The position numbers and the translations under genes were made by a program. The notes under the pieces were generated by a model. The model was not told where the DNA came from and did not search any database. It saw nothing but the letters and a program-made list of their open reading frames with translations. From assembly GCA_913055805.1 (NCBI GenBank), contig CAJXLF010000004.1, positions 62,001 to 126,000 on the forward strand: a stretch of DNA of 64,000 nt, read 5' to 3'. Shown one piece after another: positions 52,109 through 60,546 of the stretch. Every line of letters begins with the position of its first letter. The stretch's first letter is position 1. This stretch comes from an uncultured Salinisphaerales bacterium. GTDB taxonomy: Bacteria > Pseudomonadota > Gammaproteobacteria > Nevskiales > CAJXLF01.

Positions 52109-52127
52109 CCAGCTGAGCTACGGGCGC
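52109..52127. repeat. 19-bp copy of the tRNA-Arg 5' half
   Basis: This direct repeat matches 51965-51983, the 5' acceptor strand and most of the D arm of the tRNA gene. It lies 144 bp upstream of the intact copy and has no anticodon or T arm behind it, so it is a fragment, not a gene. Confidence 0.7.
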
Positions 52128-52175
52128 TTTGGGCGCGGTAGCATAACGCCACCGGACCCGGCTTGCCAGCATGTA

Positions 52176-52730
52176 TCAAGCCGCTGAGCGTAGGGGCTCG
52201 GCGCAGCGGCGGCAGGTGTAGACAAGTCCGCGATGAATACGGGCGTTGATCTGGGCGCCGACCAGATGCTCCTGGCAACCACAGAGATAACGATACTTTT
52301 TGTGTTGTCTGGCCGGCCGGGCCTGCATCTGATGGCAGCGTGTCGGTGGTTTGCCGAAGTAACGCATGATCGACTGCCACTCTTCGCCGTGATCGGTTTT
52401 GCGGTACAGCGCATAGGCCACCAGGTGCGCAACCTCATGCGGCACGGTGTGCTGAATCATTTCCCTGGGGTAACGGCGTAGCAAATCTTCATTGATACGG
52501 ATGCGGCCGGGCGAGGTGCGCCGACCGGAAAAAACCGCCATGCCGGCATTCAGCCCGCGGAGATTGAACTCCACTTCCGGCATAGGCAGATCGGAGGCGC
52601 GACTGTGTGAAATGCGGCGGGCTCTCTTCAGCCAGTGCTCGACTGCCTGCTCACAGCGGCGGTACAAGTAGTCTGGCCGGTAGCGTTGTGCGCCCGGTTC
52701 GTGCGGTAACTGGAAGAGGCTATCCGGCAT
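52176..52730 (-). CDS. sprT: SprT family zinc metalloprotease-like protein
   Basis: Protein of 184 residues. The HExxH zinc motif is HEVAH (His98, Glu99, His102) with a downstream HGEEW supplying the third ligand. A C-terminal zinc ribbon is made of YLCGCQEH and YTCRRC. This layout is that of the SprT family, a SPRTN-like fold. Function in bacteria is not well defined; a role in DNA-protein repair is suggested for eukaryotic relatives. ATG 52730 is taken as start. It is divergent from the cytochrome gene. Confidence 0.88.
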   Translation of the reverse strand: MPDSLFQLPHEPGAQRYRPDYLYRRCEQAVEHWLKRARRISHSRASDLPMPEVEFNLRGLNAGMAVFSGRRTSPGRIRINEDLLRRYPREMIQHTVPHEVAHLVAYALYRKTDHGEEWQSIMRYFGKPPTRCHQMQARPARQHKKYRYLCGCQEHLVGAQINARIHRGLVYTCRRCAEPLRSAA

Positions 52731-52905
52731 GCCAACAGTTTACCCAAACCCGCAAAAAATTCTTCTATCATTCGGCCAATGCACAGCATGAATATGGTAA
52801 AACCTGGCTTTCAACGGGTGGAACATAGCCCATGCAGCGCGGCGTCGTTTATAATCTGCGCTTCAGTTTCGGAGCGTTACGCTCAAACAAGCAAGGGGAA
52901 GCTTC

Positions 52906-53388
52906 GTGTCCGCCAACCACGATAAAGTTTTTGTAGTTACATTTGCGGGCGTGCTCGCTTTTCTGATTGGCCTGGCCGTAGTGATCTATTTCACCGCTGG
53001 CGCCATTCAGGCAAATACCATCGAACAGGGCGAAGACCCGGCGCGTCTGGCGCGCATTGCCGAACGCATTCAGCCAGTCGGCCAGGTCAACACCGATCCC
53101 AACGCCGCTGTCACCCAGCCGCCGGTTGACGAGGGCGCGGCCGACAAGACACCGGAACAGGTGGTTGCCGAAGTATGCGCCGGCTGCCATGCTAGCGGCG
53201 TGATGAATTCGCCGAAGATTGGTGACAAGGCAGCCTGGTCGGCACTTATGTCCGCCGGACTGGATACCATGGTCAGTAATGCCATCAATGGTAAAAATGC
53301 CATGCCGCCGCGCGGCGGCAGCCCCGGCCTCACGGATGAGCAGGTGCGGGGAGCCGTAGAATTCATGTTGAGCGAGAGCGGCCTCTAG
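52906..53388 (+). CDS. Membrane-anchored class I cytochrome c (c5-like)
   Basis: Cytochrome c of 160 residues starting at GTG 52906 with AAGGGGAAG upstream. A membrane segment (FVVTFAGVLAFLIGLAVVIYF, about 9-29, quoted to show hydrophobicity only in part of its length) anchors it, followed by a linker of about 60 residues. The haem site CAGCH is at 91-95, and the sixth ligand is the Met in NAMPPRGG. Cytochrome c5-type proteins carry electrons to terminal oxidases. The gene is followed after 32 bp by a small barrel gene. Confidence 0.9.
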   Translation: MSANHDKVFVVTFAGVLAFLIGLAVVIYFTAGAIQANTIEQGEDPARLARIAERIQPVGQVNTDPNAAVTQPPVDEGAADKTPEQVVAEVCAGCHASGVMNSPKIGDKAAWSALMSAGLDTMVSNAINGKNAMPPRGGSPGLTDEQVRGAVEFMLSESGL

Positions 53389-53420
53389 GTCGCTCTTTTC
53401 TTGTGCAACAAGGAGTGGAG

Positions 53421-54002
53421 ATGAAAAAATCAATTGCGATTGTCGGCTTATTGGCTTGTGCCCCGGTCTGGGCAGCTGAGGGTTTGAGTTACAACTATGT
53501 GCAGGCGAACTGGATCGCAGACAGTGAGCTTGATGGCACCGTTTCAACGGATGGCGACGGGTTTGATGTAGGCGGCGTATTCAGCTTCTCGGACACTTTT
53601 TATGTTCTGGGTGAATACAAGGATCTAAGCTATGACGGTGGCGATCTTGAAGAAACCAGTGTCGGCGTAGGCGCCCATAGCAACACTTTCACCGGTGGAA
53701 TTGATGTATTCGGGAACCTGACTTTTGAAAATGTTGACGCCGGCGCGCTAGGCGACGATAGCGGTTTCGGTATCGAAGTGGGTGCACGTACTGCACTTGG
53801 TGCTTCGGCTGATGGCTACATCAGCTATGAATACGATGATGTCGGAGACCTGGAAGGCAACTTCTTCAAAATCGGTGGTTCATTTGCCTTTAATCCGAAC
53901 TGGGCGATTACCGGTGAGTACCTTACCGGCGACTACGAAAACGATAACGTAGGCGAAAGCGATCGCGACGATCTGCGGGTTGGCGTACGTTACAACTTCT
54001 AA
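53421..54002 (+). CDS. Small outer-membrane beta-barrel protein
   Basis: Exported protein of 193 residues with signal peptide MKKSIAIVGLLACAPVWA (start ATG 53421, GGAG upstream). Alternating hydrophobic strands and glycine/aspartate turns, with a C-terminal RVGVRYNF ending in Phe, mark an 8-stranded barrel of the OmpA/OmpX size class. Loops are rich in Asp and Gly (DGTVSTDGDGFDVG). It resembles the next gene product in size and end, so the two may be old paralogs. Function is unknown. Confidence 0.8.
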   Translation: MKKSIAIVGLLACAPVWAAEGLSYNYVQANWIADSELDGTVSTDGDGFDVGGVFSFSDTFYVLGEYKDLSYDGGDLEETSVGVGAHSNTFTGGIDVFGNLTFENVDAGALGDDSGFGIEVGARTALGASADGYISYEYDDVGDLEGNFFKIGGSFAFNPNWAITGEYLTGDYENDNVGESDRDDLRVGVRYNF

Positions 54003-54020
54003 ACGTAATTTCGTCCGATA

Positions 54021-54050
54021 AAAACCGGGGCGCTGCCCCGGTTTTTTTTT
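54021..54050 (+). terminator. Rho-independent terminator after the first barrel gene
   Basis: CCGGGGC and GCCCCGG form a stem with loop GCT, preceded by AAAA and followed by nine or more T. It closes the cytochrome-barrel transcript. Confidence 0.92.
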
Positions 54051-54102
54051 GCGTATGCCGACGCCGTTGGTATCCTAGGCGCACCTGTTGGAGGGGAGAG
54101 AA

Positions 54103-54699
54103 ATGAAACTTGCACATCTGTTTGCTGCGGCGGCCCTTTGCCTGCCGATGACTGCCATGGCTGAACTGAGCTATAGCTATCTGGAACTGGGTTACCGCTA
54201 CAGTGATTTTGGCGATGAGGAAGGTGACGGCTTCGACCTGGAAGTGAATTTCCTGGCCGGAGATACCTTCTTCTTCACCGCGAATACCGACGAAGTGGAA
54301 TACGACAACGACCTGCACCTGGACCGCTTTGGTCTGGGTTTTGGCGCGCATTTCAATATCTTCGAAAAGACTGACATCTATGGCATCGCCAGCTACGAGG
54401 ATTTCGAATTCGATATCCCCGGCGCTACCGATTTCCAGGACAAGGGCTGGGGCGGAGAGCTGGGCCTGCGCTATTCATTGAATGACGACTGGGAATTCCG
54501 TGCGGCCGGCAAGTACAGCGAACTGGAGGACGAGTCTTTCGAAATCGAAAGTTCGCAGTTTATTGGCACAGCCGTGTATAACCTTTCTCCGCGTTGGGCG
54601 GTAGTCGGTGAATACATCGGCGGCGAAATGGACTTCACCACCATCGACCGCACGCTGTCGGAAAACAACTTCCGCGTGGCTCTGCGCACCCAGTTCTGA
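54103..54699 (+). CDS. Small outer-membrane beta-barrel protein (second copy type)
   Basis: Exported protein of 198 residues: signal peptide MKLAHLFAAAALCLPMTAMA, then amphipathic strands and a C-terminal FRVALRTQF ending in Phe. GGAGGGGAGAG lies upstream of ATG 54103. Strand layout (YLELGYRYSDFGDEEGDGFDLE) parallels the preceding barrel protein, and both begin with a segment of the form SYxYxxxxY. Loops are strongly acidic. A terminator between the two genes implies independent promoters. Function is unknown; such proteins may be adhesion- or stress-related. Confidence 0.8.
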   Translation: MKLAHLFAAAALCLPMTAMAELSYSYLELGYRYSDFGDEEGDGFDLEVNFLAGDTFFFTANTDEVEYDNDLHLDRFGLGFGAHFNIFEKTDIYGIASYEDFEFDIPGATDFQDKGWGGELGLRYSLNDDWEFRAAGKYSELEDESFEIESSQFIGTAVYNLSPRWAVVGEYIGGEMDFTTIDRTLSENNFRVALRTQF

Positions 54700-54715
54700 G
54701 CGGGCCTGCCGAATA

Positions 54716-54967
54716 GTGGAGAACAGTCAGTTTGACGATCTCGCCCGGCGGCTCAGCCAGCTGCTGCCGCCGGGTCTTGCCGGTATGCGCGACGAACTGG
54801 AGCGCAACGTACGTGCCGTACTGCAACAGAGTCTGGCCCGTATGGACCTCGTCAGCCGCGAGGAATTCGAGGTGCAGCAGGCGGTGCTGGCACGCAGCCG
54901 TTCCCGGCTGGAAGCCCTGGAGAAGCAGGTCGCAGAGCTGGAAAAACGTCTGACCGAATCCGAATAA
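54716..54967 (+). CDS. ubiK: Ubiquinone biosynthesis accessory factor UbiK (BMFP family)
   Basis: Small protein of 83 residues read from GTG 54716; a longer frame starts inside the barrel gene and is rejected. The N-terminal FDDLARRLSQLLPPGL and the C-terminal coiled coil SREEFEVQQAVLARSRSRLE in part, then LEALEKQVAELEKRL, match the UbiK/YqiC (BMFP) family. In other gammaproteobacteria it is needed for efficient aerobic ubiquinone synthesis and binds the Ubi complex. The location directly upstream of a ComM-type gene is a common order in the class (family knowledge). Confidence 0.88.
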   Translation: MENSQFDDLARRLSQLLPPGLAGMRDELERNVRAVLQQSLARMDLVSREEFEVQQAVLARSRSRLEALEKQVAELEKRLTESE

Positions 54968-55050
54968 CAGCGGGGCGCTTTATCCCCGCTCGCCTGCCCG
55001 GCTTTCTAGTCAGGCGGGTTATTGAAGAACCATAATAAAAGGAGTGTCCT

Positions 55051-56574
55051 ATGGCACTGGCAACGGTTTTCAGCCGTGCGCGCCACGGCCTTGATGCGCC
55101 ACTGGTCAGCGTTGAAGTGCATCTGGCCAATGGCCTGCCCGGCCTGTCACTCGTCGGTCTGCCCGAAGCGGCTGTACGGGAGAGTAAGGATCGCGTAAAG
55201 GCGGCTATCATTAACAGCGGCTTCAGCTTTCCCGCACGCCGTATCACCGTAAACCTGGCTCCGGCTGACCTACCCAAGGATGGCGGACGTTTTGATCTGG
55301 CCATTGCCATCGGCATATTGGCTGCTGCCGGTGAAATTGCCACGGACCCGCTGAAGCAATATGAATTTCTGGGCGAACTGTCTCTCAGCGGTCATTTGCG
55401 CCCCATCATTGGCGCCCTGCCAGCCGCGCTCGCCTGTGCAAAACATAATCGGCAGCTCATTATCCCGGTAGACAATGGCGGGGAAGCTGCTTTGTCATCA
55501 GACAATGAAACCCTGACGGCGGATCACCTCCTGTCTGTCTGCGCCCATCTCGCCCAACGCGACCCGCTACCTCCCGCGGAGCAAGTCAGTTACCTGCCAG
55601 TGGAAACCGACCATCCTGATTTACGTGACGTTCGTGGTCAGCACCAGGCCAAACGGGCGCTGGAAGTGGCCGCAGCAGGCGGACATCACCTGCTGTTCGT
55701 GGGCCCTCCCGGCAGCGGCAAGAGCATGCTGGCCAGCCGTTTTGCGGGTCTGTTGCCGCCGTTATCCGAACCGCAGGCGCTGGAGGTGGCGGCGATTCAG
55801 TCCATCAGTCAGGGCGCTGTGGATTTGAAGGCCTGGAAGCGCCGGCCTTTTCGCCAGCCGCATCACACCGCCTCGGCGATAGCCCTGGCAGGCGGCGGCG
55901 GCATTCCACAACCAGGAGAAATCAGTCTGGCGCACCATGGGGTGCTCTTCCTGGATGAACTACCCGAGTTCAGCCGCCACGCCCTGGAAGTACTGCGTGA
56001 ACCGATGGAATCCGGGGTCATCACCATTTCACGCGCGGCCCGGCAAGCCGAATACCCGGCCCGATTTCAGCTGATTGCAGCCATGAACCCCTGCCCCTGT
56101 GGCTGGTGGGGCGATGCCAATGGCCGTTGCAGTTGCACCCGGGAACAAATGCTGCGATATGCCGCAAAGATTTCTGGCCCTTTACTTGATCGCATAGACT
56201 TGCAGCTCTATGTAAAACCGGTGGCCGCGGAACAGATCTCGGTCACGCATGGCCATGCGCCTTCAGAAGGCAGCGAACAGATACGACAACGGGTCACGTT
56301 GGCAAGACAACGCCAACTTGAACGCCAGGGAAAAGCGAATGCGGCGCTGCTGCCGGCAGAACTGGCCGGACATATTCAATTAACAGCGCCCGCTCTCGAT
56401 GTCGTGGACCAGGCCATGCAACGCCTGCAGCTTTCCGCAAGGGCCTATCACCGCATTCTGAAAGTAGCCCGCAGCATCGCCGATCTGGCCGACCGAGAGA
56501 CGGTCGATACCCAGCACATAGGCGAGGCCCTGCAATACCGGCAAATGGATCGCAACCTGAGATCGGCAGGCTAG
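55051..56574 (+). CDS. comM: YifB/ComM family Mg-chelatase-like AAA+ ATPase
   Basis: AAA+ helicase-like protein of 507 residues. An N-terminal ChlI-like domain (about 1-160; GLPGLSLVGLPEAAVRESKDR) is followed by the Walker A GPPGSGKSM (about 225), Walker B LFLDELPEF and sensor segments, and a C-terminal Mg-chelatase-associated domain. Cys-rich NPCPCGWWGDANGRCSC is typical of this family. In competent bacteria ComM promotes branch migration during natural transformation. It follows ubiK by 83 bp, with a hairpin between. The call is firm; involvement in transformation in this strain is not known. Confidence 0.92.
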   Translation: MALATVFSRARHGLDAPLVSVEVHLANGLPGLSLVGLPEAAVRESKDRVKAAIINSGFSFPARRITVNLAPADLPKDGGRFDLAIAIGILAAAGEIATDPLKQYEFLGELSLSGHLRPIIGALPAALACAKHNRQLIIPVDNGGEAALSSDNETLTADHLLSVCAHLAQRDPLPPAEQVSYLPVETDHPDLRDVRGQHQAKRALEVAAAGGHHLLFVGPPGSGKSMLASRFAGLLPPLSEPQALEVAAIQSISQGAVDLKAWKRRPFRQPHHTASAIALAGGGGIPQPGEISLAHHGVLFLDELPEFSRHALEVLREPMESGVITISRAARQAEYPARFQLIAAMNPCPCGWWGDANGRCSCTREQMLRYAAKISGPLLDRIDLQLYVKPVAAEQISVTHGHAPSEGSEQIRQRVTLARQRQLERQGKANAALLPAELAGHIQLTAPALDVVDQAMQRLQLSARAYHRILKVARSIADLADRETVDTQHIGEALQYRQMDRNLRSAG

Positions 56575-56729
56575 TGCATCATAATTGCGCAAACGCACCC
56601 AAATAGTGCATATATGCGCTCCGCACGCACTGGCCTGTAGTTGAGCCTGGTTGCGCCATAATGGGGCATGCGCCTGAATAAACTTGAACATTGCACGCTG
56701 CGCTACATGCCGGGGCAAATCACGCGCAC

Positions 56730-56757
56730 AAAAAAAGGCGGGCCAAGGCCCGCCTTT
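56730..56757 (-). terminator. Rho-independent terminator of the TorF-like porin gene
   Basis: GGCGGGCC pairs with GGCCCGCC around AA. On the minus strand it is followed by seven T, directly after the porin stop at 56776. On the plus strand the stem ends in TTTT, so it may also stop read-through from comM. Confidence 0.9.
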
Positions 56758-56775
56758 TCCATTCAGACGCTCTGT

Positions 56776-57576
56776 TTAGAGGTCGAATTCCTTGCTCAGG
56801 GATACCACAAACTTGGCATCGTCTGAGTAGTTTGCATCGTCTATACCATCATCATCCAGGTCCACGAAGCTGGAATCGATGTCAGTCTGGACATAAGCAA
56901 AGCTGGCACCCCAGCCGTTGCCAAGATCCTTACTGGTGGTGATACTCCAATCCACATAAGTATCATCCGTCGAGCCATAGAGGTCGAGAAGTGCGGCTTC
57001 AATGCCTTCGCCGGAGTTATGGCCAACTTGGAAGGTTATATCCAGGCCTTCCTTGATAGTAGCCGTATAGGCGAGGGTCAGGTAAACCATTGAACCGTCA
57101 CCCGTGGCACCGCCGGTACTGATCAGCGCACCGTCGTACGCAAAGAAATCATCGGCATAGTAAACACTGCCGGACAGGCCACCATAGGACAGACCACCGT
57201 AGATTTCCCAGTAGTCGATGTCTTCGTCCTGTCCTGGCTCATTGACTTCGCCATCCTCCGAAAACATGTAGTAAACAAAACCCAGGTCAACGCCCAGGCC
57301 GTTACCCATGTCACCGGCCCAGCCGAAATACAGGTCCAGTTCATTACCATCGACTGTGGGGGAAGTATTGGAAGCCCAGGCGCCGGCATAAACGCCGGTC
57401 GGGGAACTCCAGTCCAGGCTACCCTGAATGGCCGCACCGCCACTGCTTACAATACCGCGGAACATGTATTCACTGGTCAGATTCAGGCTACCGGTGGTTT
57501 CCGCCATTGCCTGAGTACTAAACAGGCCACCGGTGGCTACAACCACACCAGCCATCACCTTCTTCATGTCGAGCAT
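56776..57576 (-). CDS. TorF family putative porin (TIGR02001-like)
   Basis: Outer-membrane protein of 266 residues. The start is ATG 57576, 7 bp behind AGGAG. The signal peptide ends near TQAMA/ETTG. The N-terminal GSLNLTSEYMFRGIVSSGG is the hallmark of the TorF/TIGR02001 group of putative porins, and the C-terminus VVSLSKEFDL is strand-like. Asp- and Gly-rich loops fit a small barrel. Members commonly neighbour glnK-amt genes; here rep lies between the two. It could take up small nitrogen compounds, but this is only a positional guess. Confidence 0.85.
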   Translation of the reverse strand: MLDMKKVMAGVVVATGGLFSTQAMAETTGSLNLTSEYMFRGIVSSGGAAIQGSLDWSSPTGVYAGAWASNTSPTVDGNELDLYFGWAGDMGNGLGVDLGFVYYMFSEDGEVNEPGQDEDIDYWEIYGGLSYGGLSGSVYYADDFFAYDGALISTGGATGDGSMVYLTLAYTATIKEGLDITFQVGHNSGEGIEAALLDLYGSTDDTYVDWSITTSKDLGNGWGASFAYVQTDIDSSFVDLDDDGIDDANYSDDAKFVVSLSKEFDL

Positions 57577-57904
57577 GTCGTCTCTCCTTTTGCTCTCCAA
57601 ACTTACGAGCTAAATAGCGAACCCAAAAACTTCAAAACAAGTGCCCTGGGCATCCTCATACACCCCTAAACGTTTTCGTATAAGAATGCGCGGGTTATAA
57701 CGCATCTATACACGGCTGCCAAGTTAGGGGCCTCAATCCCACCGTGGTCTTGTATCAGTCCCCTCCGACAGCGACCCCGTCTACAGCACTGCATGGCTGA
57801 CACTTGGTCGCCAGGCCAGGCCTGATACAATGCCGCGCCCGACAAGCCTCGGTCTCGCCTGAAATAAAGCAATCCACATGCCAACGTTTACAGCCTGATA
57901 TTTC
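57577..57904. other. Intergenic region upstream of porin and rep genes
   Basis: A 328-bp spacer between divergent genes. No open frame with a usable ribosome site was found, and no tRNA or repeat was recognised. It is expected to hold promoters for the porin (left) and rep (right). Confidence 0.5.
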
Positions 57905-59902
57905 ATGGAACTTAATCCACAACAAAAACAAGCGGTTAGGAACGTCAGCAGCCCGTTATTGGTACTGGCTGGTGCGGGCAGTGGCAAGACCGGGGTCATT
58001 ACACGCAAGATCGCCCATCTCATAGAGCGCTGCGGATTCGACCCCGGCGAGGTGACCGCCGTTACCTTTACCAACAAGGCCGCACGTGAAATGCGCGAGC
58101 GCGTCAGCCGGCTGCTGCCCCCCGCCCGAACCCGTGGCCTGACGGTATCCACTTTCCATAGTCTGGGTCTGCGAATCCTGCAGGCCGAGCGCCAGACACT
58201 GGGTTATAAAACCGGCTTCAGTATTTTTGATGCCCAGGATGTGATGACCCTGCTCAAGGAGCTGGCCGGAGCGGCTGCCAATTTGCCGGAGGATGCCCAG
58301 TGGCAGATTTCCGGCTGGAAAAATGAACTGCTGAGCCCCGAAGCAGCCATGACGGCGGCGGCAGATGAGCGGCAGATGAAAATAGCCGCCCTGTATGGCG
58401 AATATCAACGCCACCTCAAGGCCTATAACGCTGTGGATTTCGACGACCTGCTGCGTCTGCCGGTGGAGCTGTTCAGCGAGCACCCGGATGTGCTCAAACG
58501 TTGGCAGGAACGCATCCGCTACTTGCTGGTAGATGAATACCAGGACACCAACGGCGCCCAGTACCGCCTGTTCTGTCAGCTGGTCGGCGCGGATGGCCGC
58601 TTTACCGTGGTAGGCGACGATGATCAGTCCATCTATGCCTGGCGCGGCGCAAGACCGGAAAACCTGGCCCAGCTGTCACAGGATTTTCCACGTCTGGAAG
58701 TGATCAAACTCGAGCAGAACTACCGCTCCTGCAACCGCATCCTCAAGGCGGCCAATCACCTGATCCAGCTCAATCCACGTCACTATGACAAGGCCCTGTG
58801 GAGCGAACTGGGCCAGGGCGAAAAAATCCGTGTACTGCCCTGCGAAGACAACGAGGACGAAGCCCGCCGCATCATTGATGAACTGGGTGTGCACCGCATT
58901 CGCAACCGCAAGACTTTCGGCGACTACGCCATTCTTTACCGCAGCAACCACCAGGCACAGCCCTTCGAAAAGATGCTGCGTGAGCGGAATGTGCCTTACA
59001 AGGTTTCCGGTGGCCAGTCGTTCTTCGAACGCGCCGAAGTCAAGGACGTGATTGCCTACCTGCGCCTGCTGGTGAATCCCGATGACGATCGCGCATTCCT
59101 GCGCGTGGTAAACATCCCGCGCCGCGAAATCGGCCCTTCCACGCTGGAAAAGCTCGGCGCCTATGCCCAGGAACGCCACCAGAGTCTGTTCGATGCTGCC
59201 CGCGGCATTCGCTGGTCAGGTCGCCTGGGCGAGCGCCCCATGGCGCGCCTGGAGCGTTTTGTGGAATGGCTGGAAGAATGGGCCCGGCGCGCCGAATCGG
59301 AATCCGCCCACGGCATAGTACGCGGTCTGCTGGAAGAAGCGGCCTACAGCGACTGGCTGCGCGAAACCAGCCGCGATGAGGGCCAGGCCAAACGCCGCAT
59401 TGAATACGTGGAAAACCTGCTGGACTGGATTCGACGCCTGTCCGCCGAAGACGGGCCGGACAAAAACCTGGCGGAGATCGTTGCCCACATGGGTCTGCTC
59501 GACCTGCTGGACAAGCAGGAAGACGATGACGGCGAAGGCAAGGTCCAGCTGATGACCCTGCACGCAGCCAAGGGCCTGGAATTCGACCAGGTCTACCTGG
59601 TGGGCGTGGAAGAAGAGATCCTGCCGCATAAGAACAGTCTGGAAGCGGACTCTCTCGAGGAAGAGCGGCGGCTGATGTACGTGGGCATTACCCGCGCGCG
59701 TCAGGGCCTGGCCTTGAGTTATGCGCGCAGCCGCCAGCAACGCGGCGAACGCTTCGACTGCTGCCCCAGCCGCTTTCTTGAGGAGCTGCCGGCCGAAGAA
59801 CTGGCCTGGGAAGGCAAGGATGAAATGCCCGCCGAGGACCTGCAGGCCCTGGGCGAATCCCATCTCACGGGCCTGCGCGCATTGCTCGGGGAATCAGGCT
59901 AG
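57905..59902 (+). CDS. rep: ATP-dependent DNA helicase Rep
   Basis: UvrD/Rep superfamily 1A helicase of 665 residues. Motifs in order: LAGAGSGKTGVI (motif I, about 21-32), TFTNKAAREM (Ia), LLVDEYQDTN (II), VGDDDQSIYAWRGA (III), EQNYRS (IV), LMTLHAAKGLEFDQV (V) and EEERRLMYVGITRA (VI). Length and the start MELNPQQKQAV agree with Rep rather than UvrD, which lacks this opening and is longer. Rep helps forks pass bound proteins. The gene is alone, 283 bp from glnK. Confidence 0.93.
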   Translation: MELNPQQKQAVRNVSSPLLVLAGAGSGKTGVITRKIAHLIERCGFDPGEVTAVTFTNKAAREMRERVSRLLPPARTRGLTVSTFHSLGLRILQAERQTLGYKTGFSIFDAQDVMTLLKELAGAAANLPEDAQWQISGWKNELLSPEAAMTAAADERQMKIAALYGEYQRHLKAYNAVDFDDLLRLPVELFSEHPDVLKRWQERIRYLLVDEYQDTNGAQYRLFCQLVGADGRFTVVGDDDQSIYAWRGARPENLAQLSQDFPRLEVIKLEQNYRSCNRILKAANHLIQLNPRHYDKALWSELGQGEKIRVLPCEDNEDEARRIIDELGVHRIRNRKTFGDYAILYRSNHQAQPFEKMLRERNVPYKVSGGQSFFERAEVKDVIAYLRLLVNPDDDRAFLRVVNIPRREIGPSTLEKLGAYAQERHQSLFDAARGIRWSGRLGERPMARLERFVEWLEEWARRAESESAHGIVRGLLEEAAYSDWLRETSRDEGQAKRRIEYVENLLDWIRRLSAEDGPDKNLAEIVAHMGLLDLLDKQEDDDGEGKVQLMTLHAAKGLEFDQVYLVGVEEEILPHKNSLEADSLEEERRLMYVGITRARQGLALSYARSRQQRGERFDCCPSRFLEELPAEELAWEGKDEMPAEDLQALGESHLTGLRALLGESG

Positions 59903-60104
59903 CCTGTTCACGCGAGCCGGAATCCACTTGCGGCAAACGATATATCATTCGCCGGCGCCTGTAGATTCCCGCCTGCACGGGCATGACGCCACCAGGTCGA
60001 CCGCCCCCTTGCCGATATAACCCCGTTTCGACCGTTCGCAACCTTTGCGGGCGAATCTGTTCCTGCAACTTTTTCAATACCTTACCCCACCCCTTGCCCC
60101 ATGT

Positions 60105-60120
60105 TGGCACAGGAAATGCT
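60105..60120 (+). promoter_or_regulatory. Sigma-54 (-24/-12) promoter upstream of glnK
   Basis: TGGCAC with GG at 60106-60107 and GC at 60118-60119 gives exact GG-N10-GC spacing. It lies 66 bp before the glnK start codon, as expected for NtrC-controlled glnK-amtB operons. No clear NtrC site was located upstream. Confidence 0.8.
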
Positions 60121-60182
60121 TGTTAGTCCTCGCAAGTTTTTGGGAGCGCCTGACGGGGCGTGTGACATACAAGAGGAGCTAA

Positions 60183-60524
<342 letters not shown>

Positions 60525-60546
60525 GGCTTTACGGGAGGATTAAACC

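Noticed and set aside
51906-52187. Short open frames over the tRNA reading ...GGIRTPD...
   Set aside because: This peptide is a known artefact of translating tRNA-Arg sequence; the region is the tRNA gene and its flanks.
54969-54990. Hairpin AGCGGGG/CCCCGCT after ubiK as a terminator
   Set aside because: No T-run follows it; it might only be a weak RNA structure.
59962-59990. GATTCCCGCC...CGGGCATGACG element upstream of glnK
   Set aside because: It resembles a widespread palindromic repeat but the arms are short and imperfect here, so no feature is claimed.
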